A DNA stretch of 37,011 nt from Saprospiraceae bacterium. GTDB lineage: Bacteria; Bacteroidota; Bacteroidia; Chitinophagales; Saprospiraceae. The translations under genes were made by a program, and so were the position numbers. Shown here one piece after another: positions 15,641 through 26,600 of the stretch (positions are counted from its first letter, which is position 1; each line of letters starts with the position of its first letter). The stretch covers positions 11,174-48,184 of the forward strand of contig JAHDEO010000005.1 of assembly GCA_020628725.1 (NCBI GenBank), read 5' to 3'. Below the pieces are notes generated by a model. It saw only the letters and a list, made by a program, of their open reading frames with translations. It had not been told where the DNA came from and did no database searches.

Positions 15641-16726
15641 AGATGTCTTCCTATGTGGTGGCATCTGAATAAGTGTGTGGTGAGTGGTGTGTTTGCGTTT
15701 TTCAGCTTCCTTTTTTCCAATATTTTTTACCAACAAAATGAAAATCATCATTGTGCAAGTAAAAACGAGAAGCCCCATGAGTAGAGATATGCTTGTATAA
15801 TTAGCGGCGAATAAAATCAAACAAATATTGAATGTGATGAGTGTTACACAAATTAGCGGTGTACTCATTTTTGCAGTATCCAACATGATATGATGGATGT
15901 GTTTTCTATCCGGTTGAAAGGGAGAGTTGCCCTTCGACATGCGCGTAATGAATACACGGACTAAGTCGATGACCGGAATGAAAATAATCGCGGCGATGAT
16001 AAGCGGTGCTTGTGTCGCACCTGCGCCGTAATATGACATGTTCAAAAATTGAATGCACAATACACCGATAATCAACCCAATAAGCGTGGAGCCTGTGTCG
16101 CCCATGAAAATTTTGGCTTTGTAAAAATTAAATTTCAAAAAGCCAATAATTGCTCCGGCAAGTGCAAAAGACAGTATGCTCCAAGCCGATTCGCCCATGA
16201 TGGCAAAGAGGATTCCGAAAGCTAATGCGCCGAGTGTGCCGAAACTTCCCGCGAGTCCGTCTATTCCGTCAATCAGGTTGTATGCATTGGTGAGTGCTGC
16301 CAAAAACAACAGCGTCATTCCAAAACTCAAGACCGGATGTATATGCTCTAAACCCATAAAACCATAAAAGCCCTCAATGCTGAATCCCGCATAAAACAGG
16401 ATTCCGGCAGCAGTTAGTTGAATGAGTAGTTTACGCGAGGCGCGAATTGGTAGAATGTCATCGACAATACCAATCATTGCTATCAACAGTGTTGCAGCTA
16501 TGAGATAATTAATAGCACCAAGACCGGAAAATAACGAAGCAGCTATCCAAAATCCGGCGAATATGGCGATACCGCCGAGCGAAGGTGTTGGGTGAGTGTG
16601 TAGTTTTCGAATATCGGGTTGGTCATAGACTTGCCGATGGTGGGCAATTTTGATAATCGCAGACGTACCTACGTACGCCACCGCGAGTGCCGTCGCAAAG
16701 GACAGCAAGGTGTAAAGTAGAACCAT
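15635..16726 (-). CDS. WecA/TagO-like undecaprenyl-phosphate sugar-1-phosphate transferase
   Basis: A 363-residue polytopic membrane enzyme of the MraY/WecA family (PF00953) with about 10-11 helices. It would start the polysaccharide by moving a HexNAc-1-phosphate from UDP to undecaprenyl phosphate. Catalytic and substrate motifs are visible: 'DQPDIRKLHTHPTPSLGG' (about 36-53), 'NLIDGIDGLAG' (the Asp-rich site, about 150), 'KIFMGDTGSTLIG' (about 207-219) and the WecA-type 'HIHH' in 'DRKHIHHIMLD'. MraY itself is unlikely, because the HIHH form and the context point to surface polysaccharide. It is the first gene of the locus in transcription order, with a structured leader upstream. Confidence 0.92.
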   Translation of the reverse strand: MVLLYTLLSFATALAVAYVGTSAIIKIAHHRQVYDQPDIRKLHTHPTPSLGGIAIFAGFWIAASLFSGLGAINYLIAATLLIAMIGIVDDILPIRASRKLLIQLTAAGILFYAGFSIEGFYGFMGLEHIHPVLSFGMTLLFLAALTNAYNLIDGIDGLAGSFGTLGALAFGILFAIMGESAWSILSFALAGAIIGFLKFNFYKAKIFMGDTGSTLIGLIIGVLCIQFLNMSYYGAGATQAPLIIAAIIFIPVIDLVRVFITRMSKGNSPFQPDRKHIHHIMLDTAKMSTPLICVTLITFNICLILFAANYTSISLLMGLLVFTCTMMIFILLVKNIGKKEAEKRKHTTHHTLIQMPPHRKTSA

Positions 16727-16760
16727 ATTGTAGAGCCTCTTGTGATGAAAGATGATGTTT

Positions 16761-16824
16761 TTGCATGTACTGTGTTTCCCAAGACAGGAGAAGTAGTTTC
16801 CAAGTACTTCTCTAAAACATGCAA
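16761..16824 (-). promoter_or_regulatory. Nested stem-loop in the leader of the WecA-like gene
   Basis: Outer arms TTGCATGT (16761-16768) and ACATGCAA (16817-16824) enclose a strong inner hairpin GAGAAGTA / TACTTCTC (16788-16812). It lies 35-100 nt upstream of the first gene of the polysaccharide locus and would form at the very 5' end of its transcript if the TAAATTTG box next to it is the promoter. It could be an antitermination or processing element; no known family is recognised. Confidence 0.4.
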
Positions 16825-16826
16825 TA

Positions 16827-16834
16827 CAAATTTA
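16827..16834 (-). promoter_or_regulatory. Candidate -7 box for the polysaccharide locus
   Basis: TAAATTTG on the minus strand fits TAnnTTTG and sits about 100 nt before the start of the WecA-like gene, immediately ahead of the nested stem-loop. No clear -33 TTG is found at the usual spacing. The remaining part of the 16727-17207 gap (about 480 nt) shows only AT-rich sequence and the terminator at 17154-17186. Confidence 0.3.
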
Positions 16835-17153
16835 ATGTGTATAGTGGTGTGTTTGCTTTACAGGAAAATGCAACTTCGTGACATGGTAGTGTTGAAAGTC
16901 AATGTTAAAAAACACCTGCTGGTTGTATTTTTTATAAGTATAGCTTATTTATAAATGACTTATTTTATGGTGAAAAAAATAGGAAAAAGGTAGGTTTTAG
17001 GCAAAATAGTGAAAAAAACGACGTGTTTTTTAGCGTCACAAATTTTCATAATCAAATTCTATATAAGAAGTTGCCTTTGAAAAAATGAAGTGACTAAAAT
17101 AGGAGAGAAATTGATGTGATAATTCCTTCTGAATGTTCTAAAACATGGTGATA

Positions 17154-17186
17154 CAAAAAAAGCCATCTCACAATGAGACGGCTTTC
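17154..17186 (-). terminator. Intrinsic terminator of the small lipoprotein gene
   Basis: On the minus strand, AAAGCCGTCTCA-TTG-TGAGATGGCTTT forms a 12-bp stem (one mismatch) followed by a run of seven T. It lies just beyond the stop of the small lipoprotein gene and separates it from the polysaccharide locus. Confidence 0.85.
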
Positions 17187-17207
17187 TACTATTTTTTCTA
17201 AGTCGGA

Positions 17208-17462
17208 TTATTCTTTGTCGCAGGTAATTTCAACATCTGTCCATTCTTCACCCGCAGAGGTGACGGTTTCTCTAAATGTTTCTTCCCACTCATCAAGTTC
17301 CTCGTCTGTATCACGACAAAGTGGGTCTGTTACGACGGTTTCGTTATTGTCAGGTCTTTCGTATGTGCATACAAGACAGCCACCATCATCTTTGCAAGAA
17401 GTGAAAGTGGTTAAAGTTCCTAAACAAAATAAGGCAACCAAGCCTAAAAGCATGTTTCTCAT
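17208..17462 (-). CDS. Small predicted lipoprotein
   Basis: 84 residues from the ATG at 17462, the first that gives a proper signal sequence ('MRNMLLGLVALFCLGTLTTFTSC'). The segment ends in a lipobox-like TFTSC, predicting lipidation at Cys and export. The mature part is short, acidic and holds several further cysteines ('CLVCTYERPDNNE', 'DPLCRDTDEELDEWEETF', 'EITCDKE'), suggesting disulfides or metal binding, but no family is recognised. The ORF-track start adds 16 residues without a reason. It is followed by a strong intrinsic terminator and preceded by the terminator of the giant gene, so it is probably transcribed alone. Confidence 0.7.
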   Translation of the reverse strand: MRNMLLGLVALFCLGTLTTFTSCKDDGGCLVCTYERPDNNETVVTDPLCRDTDEELDEWEETFRETVTSAGEEWTDVEITCDKE

Positions 17463-17611
17463 AAAAAATGATTTAATATAAATTAAAAAATATCCGAATG
17501 TTTGACACACTTGGCGGGAAGTCTGATAAGGTTCGCACGTAGCCCCAAAATTAATGCCAATCTTATACTTATAATTACGATGTTTTTTATAATTGGTTTC
17601 GCATTGACAAA

Positions 17612-17650
17612 TAAAAAATGCGCTTAATGACCAAAGCCACCAAGCGCACT
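17612..17650 (-). terminator. Intrinsic terminator of the giant gene
   Basis: On the minus strand TGCGCTT and AAGCGCA form a 7-bp stem around a 16-nt loop, followed by six T. It starts about 23 nt past the stop of the 5,188-residue protein gene. Confidence 0.75.
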
Positions 17651-17672
17651 TTCAAAAATTATATTACCTCAT

Positions 17673-20600
17673 TCAATACTTCACAAATTCAATCGTCTCA
17701 CGATGTATTCCATTTCTCAAATGAATAAAATATACTCCATCACTAAGCTGCGACACAGGAATCATAATCTGGTTATTCGTTGGAATCGTCCAAGACGTTT
17801 TATAGATTTCCTGACCGAGTGTATTGTAGATTTGACATTGCAAATCGCCCAATAAGCCATCTTTATAATCAATGAAAATCTCATCCTTCGCAGGATTCGG
17901 ATAGACATTGAAATCAACGCCCAATGGCTTGCGATAAATCGCCACCGTACGGCTGTAGGTACTGCTGCCATCCGTGTCAAATTGTTCTAATCGGTAATAC
18001 GAATTTCCGCTAAAAGGCTGCTCGTCTATATGTTCGTAATTTTGAATCGTACTGCTCGTTCCGGCAGCTTGTACTTTTGTAATTGACTCAAAATCAACGC
18101 CATTGCGACTGCGTTGTACTTCGAAGTAATCGCTGTTTTGCTCGGTGGCTGTCTGCCAAAGCAATTGCACATCGCGTTCACGATTAATCGCATTAAATGA
18201 CACCAACTCAACAGGTATCAAAATCGCGGTATCTCGTATCCAAAATTCCGAGAAATCATCTACTTGAAATTCCACATAATTCACACCGAAATCCGTACCC
18301 AAAGTCGTTGTGATAAAGGTCAAATCTCCACCTTCCGTCGGGTCATACACATCATCTTCGCCTGTACCTGAATAGCGGACTACGCTGAGTTCATTCTCCA
18401 TCGGTGAATTATTTCCGGTTAGATTTTGATATTCTCCATCCGTAAAATACAAGCGTACGCTCACCATCGACTGCGGTGCAATTTCCGGAGAAATACGATA
18501 ATGACGTTCCATTAAAGTGTATTCGCCATTATAGTCGATAGGCATATCATTGACGTATAAATTCGCACTGACATTACCCAAATCACTACCCGATGTATTG
18601 AGAGAAAATAAAATGCGTCCCATGTTATCGGTGAAATGTTGCCAGCCTTGCAAGTCCGTGACACACACGCCCGCGCTGACCGCATCCGCCATTGGAAGAC
18701 CGGCTCCCATCGCACAAGTCGGAATACTTGACAAATCGACTTCCACCGTCACGATGTCTGTACTAAATGCCACACCATCACTCACCGAGACCAAGAAATC
18801 TAATTCCTGCCCCTGATTCGCTGCCGTGATTGAGAAAGAAGGTGTCGCAATCGTCTCATCATTCAGCGTGATGCCATCCGGAGGATACCATTGGAAGGTC
18901 AAATCATCGCCATCCGGGTCGAATGAATTTGTCGCGTCCAACATATAAGTCGTTTCCATAGTCACGAGGCTGTCCAAGCCTGCATCCGCGACAGGAAGGG
19001 CATTGCTGCCGACCTCGATTTCCCAAGTCGCATAGCTGATGTCGTTCCCCGAAACACCACTTGTGTATTTATTGAGTAATGTCAAATCAACGCCTATGGA
19101 ATAAGTACCCGGCGTATCATCTATCGTCGATAATCCGGTTAATTCAAACTCTGTCAATGATATCGCTTCAATAGATAAATCACTCGCATCCAGCACATTA
19201 TTATCATACAATAAAACTAAAGCATTTTGTACTTCTGAAAAATCCAATAATTGCGCGGAGAAAGTCAGGACCAGCGTATCAGGATGCTCAGTCAGCACTT
19301 GATTAGGTGCTAAATCCCAGTCTGCCGTCAATGCGGATTCATCAATGTAAATGTCGAAATTCGCTTCAACCGTGTTGCCATCTTCATCGGTAGCTTCCAC
19401 CAAAATCGCCGTATTACCGCCCGTATCGAATAGCAAAGGCACTGTGACCGCACCCGCGGGAACGGCATTGAGTGTCGTCAGCAAGGTCAATGAACCATTA
19501 TCATCTTGATAAATCCGAATCACATCCGCCGCTTGATTGATGCCAAATGATAAATCCAACACATTCGTAGCCGTCACACCATCCACTAGCGAGTAACCCA
19601 TATCCGGCGAGATGCCCAAGCCCGAAATCGCAATTTCGGGTGTTCTGTCCACCGTCCAAGTGGTCGTTTCTGTGCCTGTTCCGAAATTACCTGCTAAATC
19701 ACTAATTTGGCTCACGTCAACATTCAACACATAATCGCCTTCGGGATAGGTTGTTTGGTCAAATGATTCTACTTTGAAAGAAGTTGGATTTACGATGCTG
19801 ATTTCGGCAGGGTCGAGGTATTGCGCCGCACCGTCTTTCAATAAGCTAATCGCCATCGTATCAAACTCCATTATCGCCTCATCAAAATTCATATTTGCAC
19901 CTGTATAATGTTGTGCATCCAAACCACCGCCGATGAAGCGGAGTAGGTTGGTCAATTGTGGTGCTTGTGTATCCATCGTGAAGGTTTCGGATTGCATCGC
20001 CAAGCCCGGTGTACCGCCGTCCGATTCGATACCTGTCATGTCAATTATCAATTCATATTCACCATCATTACTGATAAATGAATTGATATTCGTCACTTCA
20101 AATAAAGTATTTTCCGCATTCAATGGGCTAATCGTAAACGTACCCGCCTGTATGCCGCCACCAAACATCACCTCCAAATCATCCGCCGTGAAGGTCGCGG
20201 GATTGATAGGCATATTGAATAAAATTTGTATCGTATTCAATTGATTGGTAAAGCCGTTTTCAGGAAAACCTGTAAACTCCAATACAGACGGAACGGATAA
20301 AAATTGTGTCCACGAAACTTGCTCGCCGACTTCGCCGCTCGTACCCGTAAGGTCTTCTACACCAGCCGCTTGTGCGGTGAATACATAGAAACCATCATTC
20401 ACCGTGAGAGCCGAAATATCTACTTCAAATGTCACCGAATCAATCTCTGTGATAATGACTGAATTATCAATCAAATTACTGCCGCCTTGCAATCTCAACA
20501 TCAAGTCTTCCGTACCAAATGTACCGTCAATAATTTCCTCGCTGAATGTGACTGTCAGCGTTTCAACTTGCATCGCAGTCAATTGGTTGGGATGTCCTTC

Positions 20601-23600
20601 AATACTGACGACGAAGGGCGGATTCGGGTCTTTCGGACTCCAAACGACCGTGTATGTGACTTCATCAAAGGTGTCAAAATCATCTACAAAATGGAATTTA
20701 TCTTCGTAAACAGGCTCTTTGCTATCGGGCAGTGTAACGTGCGTCAACCAAGCATTTTTCAACGGAATTTCCTGTCCGTCGCTATCGCGTGTGACGCTGA
20801 CGATTTCAAAGTTACCATTACCGGGGTCGTCTATTTTAATGTAATTCCAACCTTGTGCGGACGGGTCAATGTGGAAGGTATTCGTATTGCCTGCGGCAAG
20901 AATATTTCCTGTAAAATACGCGTCTTGTGCTTCAAAAACATCGTAAATCAAATTCCCTTGTGAAAGGTAAATCGCGTCCGGTGTTTCGTTGGCATCTTGT
21001 ATTTCATTCACCAAGAAATCATCCACACCGTCATCCTGTGTATATACCTCAATCGTGTGAATCGACTCATGCAATTCCACCCCGCTAATCAGACTCAAAT
21101 CAGGATTTCCAAAACTACTCAAATGGACAAGATTTGTTTCATAACTAATAAAATGTCCCAATAAAGTACTCGTGAAATACCATTGCCCGACCTTCGTGGA
21201 AAGCGGGGCGATGTCGCCGAATTGAATATTGGTTAATCCCATATTCGCGGGTTCGCCTTGTAGATTTGAACCAATCAAGCTGAATTCAATCGCCAAACCG
21301 TCTTCATTTTTAACGATTTCGGGTTGGGCAGATTCGATGAGAACGCCCATCGCCACGCCGTAACCATTATTTTCTACCATCACTGCTAATTCAGCAGGAA
21401 TAATCGGTTCGATAGCTTCGGTCAATGGGTCATCGCCGTAAATATCGCGCTGCATGAAATAGTGCAAATACAAATCAGGACTCGGATTCACCTGCAATGT
21501 AACCGGAATCAAAGGCACTGTCACCTCCAAACCGCTAAATGGGTCAAGGTAGCTGACCGAACCGCCAAAGGAATAATTCACCGGAACGGTAGGTGCAGCA
21601 CCGGGTTCGGGGATGAAAAGAATCGTTGCCGAGCCATCTTGTTGGGCGGCAAGCGAGCCTGTACCATCTACTCCCGTAAGGTTATTCAATCCTGTGACTT
21701 CGATTTGGAATAAATCATTACTCAATACGCCGTCGGGATTGAGAATTTCCAAATTCAATTGTAAATCTTGCAAGGCATCTGTCGGATGACCGTTGAATAC
21801 GCCGAGTGTACCTTCAAAGGCTTCGCGGGTCATGGTGAGTTGTTGGCTGATTTGAATGGTGACAGAAGAACATACGCCACTATTTGATTCGCCCTGATCT
21901 ACGATAATGTCAATAGATTCGTACAACATTTCATCAATACTCGCATAACCTCTATTAAATGCGTAGTCTTGAACTGACTGAATTTCAGCAATATACGCTT
22001 CGATGGAATCACGATTGACGATATTGGGATAAGTCGCATTGGGTGCATAAATACCATTGCTCCATGCCATTTGCGTCTCATTCCAACGACTGATAAATGC
22101 GTCAATTTCACTTTCTGAAATATCAAAATCCGCTAATTGTGCTTTAATATCATTAGCATCGCTTGGACTCACAGGCAGTTCATTGTCAACAAAGGGGCTG
22201 AGTGCCACCGCAAATTCGCTGACATTATCATTATCGGCTAATGGACCGAAATATTCGTCCATCCATGCATTATGCGCCTCGTATGCCATTTGAACTTGCA
22301 CTAAATCATCTCCTGCCTGTTGGATGATAGGCGGTACATCACCGGAGCTTTTATAAAGAAAATCCTCTAATTGTAAATTGCCATCACCGTCGCTACACAA
22401 GTCACCTCCGGCACAGGAATTAATGGTACAGATGATACTGATAATACAACCAATTCCCTTCTTAGGAATACACCCCAAAAGCCCGAAAAATGCGCCCGTA
22501 TTTGAGCCGCTTGTCAATACACCACCGATGCAGCCAATGGCACCCGTAGGCGGATAACAACCCAGTGCCGTAAAAACAACACTATTCACGCAGGCATTAC
22601 ATCCGATTTCCGTAACGGTACTCGGTGTATTATTATTAGGATTGCTCGGACCTGTGCCCGGACAGCCCGGACAGCCATTTGGTGAGCCACCGCCCGGACC
22701 AAAACCACCACCGGGAAGCCCCGAACCATTGCCCGGACATACCCTTCCGGAGTAGGTAAACATCTCTCCGCCTTGTTGCCACAAACCATTATCTCCGCAT
22801 TCGTACCAATACGCCGTAAAGGTGAAATCTTGACAATTTCCACTAAGACTCTGCGATTGGAAACTCTCGAAACCATCCTTTTCAATACCGAGAAAATCGG
22901 ATACATCTCCGTAGGTATTATAACCGTCATCATTGACGAATTCCTCGTTTTGTCCGCCGTTTCTGCGTCGCATCACGACAGGAACTTGGATGGCTTGTTG
23001 TGCCAATAAATCAGTTGGGGTGTAATTGGTAATAAACTCATATTCAGGGTCATCTGTCGGGAAATTCAATTCCACATCCCGCGCTGTGATTAAGCCGAAA
23101 TTGGTCATCGTCGCATAAAAGTTATATTCTTCGCTACCAAATAATTGCGGCATGGAATCCGGCATTTCGAGCAAGACTACGGGAGCAGGAACGTTGGTTT
23201 CAAACTCCATTATGAGGTCGATTTCATACACATCTTCCACCGTTGTCGGCACTACATCCCAAGTGAATGAAATCGCCTGATAAGGTAAAAATACCGTCTC
23301 GGTGACGTCTGTTCCGGGTAAAATTTCGACGGTGTTGTTGTAGCCTTCATGTTGCTCAGCTTGTACGGTCAGGCGCAGCGTACCTTCAGGCAGGCTATCC
23401 GCCATGAACAGCCCGTCTTCGTCGGTGACACCTTCGGCAAAAACTTCGCCTGTGAAGTAGTGGCTGATTTTCACTTGTGCGCCGGCTACGTGTGGAGCTT
23501 CTTCAGTAAAATAAGTGTATTGATCCACCACATCTACGATGATACCACCCGTTTCTTCGGATACTTTTTCGACGGTATATGGGATATTGAGGAAATTGCC

Positions 23601-26600
23601 ATTGGCGGCATTAATCACGATATTACCATTAGCAGGAGTATTTAATGGTAGTGACGCACCCGGCTTGAACTCAATGATTACCAGCGAAGTATCACCCGAT
23701 TCAAGTGAAGGCATCGTCGGTAATGTAATCAATGACATAAAATCTACCGGAGGTAGGCTTACGGTAATTTCACCCGTTTCTCCTTCACCATTATTATAAA
23801 TTTGAAATTCTAAATAATTGGATTGTGTTTGTGAAATGGTGCGGTTGATACTCGAAATTTCCGCGCTGATATAGCCTTGTTGTGCTTGACAGAAATAGAA
23901 CGCCGTTTGTTCGTACGACAAGTTTTCGTCGGAAGTAATTCGCAGTGGAATTTCCTGATAAAAACCAATCGGCGATACTTCCGTTCCGTTTACGGTGTAA
24001 TTAAATTCCTCTGTCGCACCACCCGCAATCGCAGGAATCGTATCAAATGTAACCGATGCGCCCGCCGGAAGCGACAAAGTTTCTGCCATAACATTATTCA
24101 AGGTAACGTCGCTTCTATTTCTCACGGAAATAGTGCCTGTTATCGGTTCGTTGAGCAATACTTCCCATAAAATAAATTGATTCGCATTGAGTTCTATTCC
24201 GAGAATATCAAATTCGTCTTGTGCTGTATTCGCGCCCATATCCGGGAAGGATGCTCCTACTTCGTAATGTCCCGCTTCGTTCGGAAGTGGTTCAAAAACA
24301 GTGGAATACGCGCCGCTGCCATCCGTTGTTACAGAAAATTCACGACGAATATTATCGCCTGTAATCACGTATAATTCTAACTCAACATTAGGCACAGGCG
24401 TATCAAATTCATCCACCGATTCACCATAAATCACAATATCATCACCTTGCAAAAAGACCGCCTCATCTACGATAGCCGTACCGAAATAATCCGGCTCTAA
24501 AGTGACCGTAAGCGGTTCGGAAGTGTTGTTTTGATATTGAATTTCGGTAATCGTACTTTCCGGATTGACCTCAAAAATCAGATAGTACGCTCCAGCCTCG
24601 TAAGGCGTGATGCCGACATCCCAAATTTCCAACGTATCACCAATCGCAATCGACGTATTGGTGGTGTATTGACCAATTTGAAAATCACTATTATTCAAAA
24701 TAGGGTCGTCCGAAATATAGCCACGTATCACCGCGCCACTCGGCGCAGATGCCAAGCCACTATTCGTTAAAAATACACGGAAATTAAAAGGTTCTTGTGC
24801 CGCCAAATTGGTGTCATCCAATGTAACATTTACTATCTCAAAATCGGGTTTATTATTGTCCGTGACAATCACAAACACAATACCCGGTGAGAAGTCCGTA
24901 GCCTCGGCTTGAATCGTAACTTGCTGATTACCATCGACTATACCATCTGCAACTGTTTCAATATCGACATTTACGGAAGATGCGCCTATAGGAATTATGA
25001 CCGTAGCAGGTAGCACCAATTCCGTCTCATCTGATGAAGTGAGATTGACGGTTAGCGGAACGTCAGTCGGGGTATTTCTTTCGATGCGAAGTGTACCTGC
25101 ATTCGTCGAACCTTCTGCCAAAGACAGCGGATTGACGAAAGCGGTGAGCGTAGGACCGTCGTTGTCCAGTACCGTAAGCGTATCCGAAAATACACCTGCA
25201 CTCGTACTTGACGCCGTACAATTACAAGACGCAATCAGGACAGATGCCGTGATTTCTATCTCTCTAATACCTTCATTTTGAAGATTATCAAAGACGCCGA
25301 TAAAGAAGCGTTTTTCCATCTCACCCGGACCAAGCGGCACGGTGGAAGGCAAGTACAAAGCTCCCGGACTATCCGTTGCAATATCGACTTGCAAGACACT
25401 ACTCGCATTGCCCAAGCGGGTAATTACGCCTTCGGTAGCATAAAAACCCGATGATTCGGAAATGGTATCGTTTGTAATCGCAAAAGTAATCGCGGGAATG
25501 TCCTCGTCATTGGTGAGGGTAAATGAGGCGTTGGCTGCCACAAGCCCTGCCGAACCTGCTGTGATAGTGATAATTTCGTCCTCTTCGGCAATGTCGTCGT
25601 CGGGTAGCGTGACTTGTACATTTGCGGTGGTCATCCCCGGTGGAATGACAACGGGCGTAGGCAAAGGCACTTCATCCGGCGAGTCAGAAATGATGTTGAT
25701 AAATAAGGTGTCGGGCGAAGAAAAATCAGTCACTATATCAAAATCCAAGACTTCGCCTTCGGCAATCATCGCAGGTAAATTATTGATGGATAAAGTCGGA
25801 ATTTCATCATCAATTAATAAAAACTGCTCTGTATCAGGCGTGTAGCCCGTCGCGCTTGCCGTCATTTCGATTTCTATATCTCCTTCTAAATCAGAATTTT
25901 GAATGGAATAAATGTAAAATGCTCTACCCGCTTGCCCCGCGCTGATAGTCACGGTGGCAGAGGCATTGAAACGTGCGGGTTCGTTCAAAGTGATATTGAC
26001 CGTTTGACTTTGTACGGTTGAGCCACTGCGTGTGACGGTGCAGTAGAGACTGTTGCCCTCGTTAATTTGGTCATTTGCCAATGTCAAGAAAAGGATACTC
26101 TCAATCGTCCATGCTTGATTTTCAAAGGCAATATTATTCGCCGTAGAAAGCGGAATTTCAAGAATATTCGGGATAATTTCTACTACAAAAATCCCTTGAT
26201 TGCCGATGTTGAGGTCGTTCGGCAAGTTGAGGTTATAACTGCGATTGAAGAAGGCTCCGGCTTGAAGTGAGTCCGTTCCATCGTAGTCAAATTGTCCGAC
26301 CAAAGTACGATTTTGACCGCCGGGAGCTTCGATATAGACCTTCTCTGTCCAATCCGTGACTGCTGCGCCATCGCCGATATTTCCAATCGTCCATGTGACG
26401 GTGGCAGGGTCGCCGGGTTGTGCAGTCGTTAAATCTGACACCACATTAATCACTTGTAAATCAGGTAATTCAGGAAGTGGATTTACGGTGATTGTGACGG
26501 TGGCGGTAGCTTCGCAGCCGTTGTCGTCTGTCGCGACGACTTGGTACATTTGCGTCTCGAAAGGTGCAACTTGGAGGGTCGGGCTAAATGGATTTTCGCC

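Noticed and set aside
16742-16954. 70-aa plus-strand ORF upstream of the WecA-like gene
   Set aside because: It covers the stem-loop and candidate promoter region, has no recognisable motif, and runs against its neighbours.
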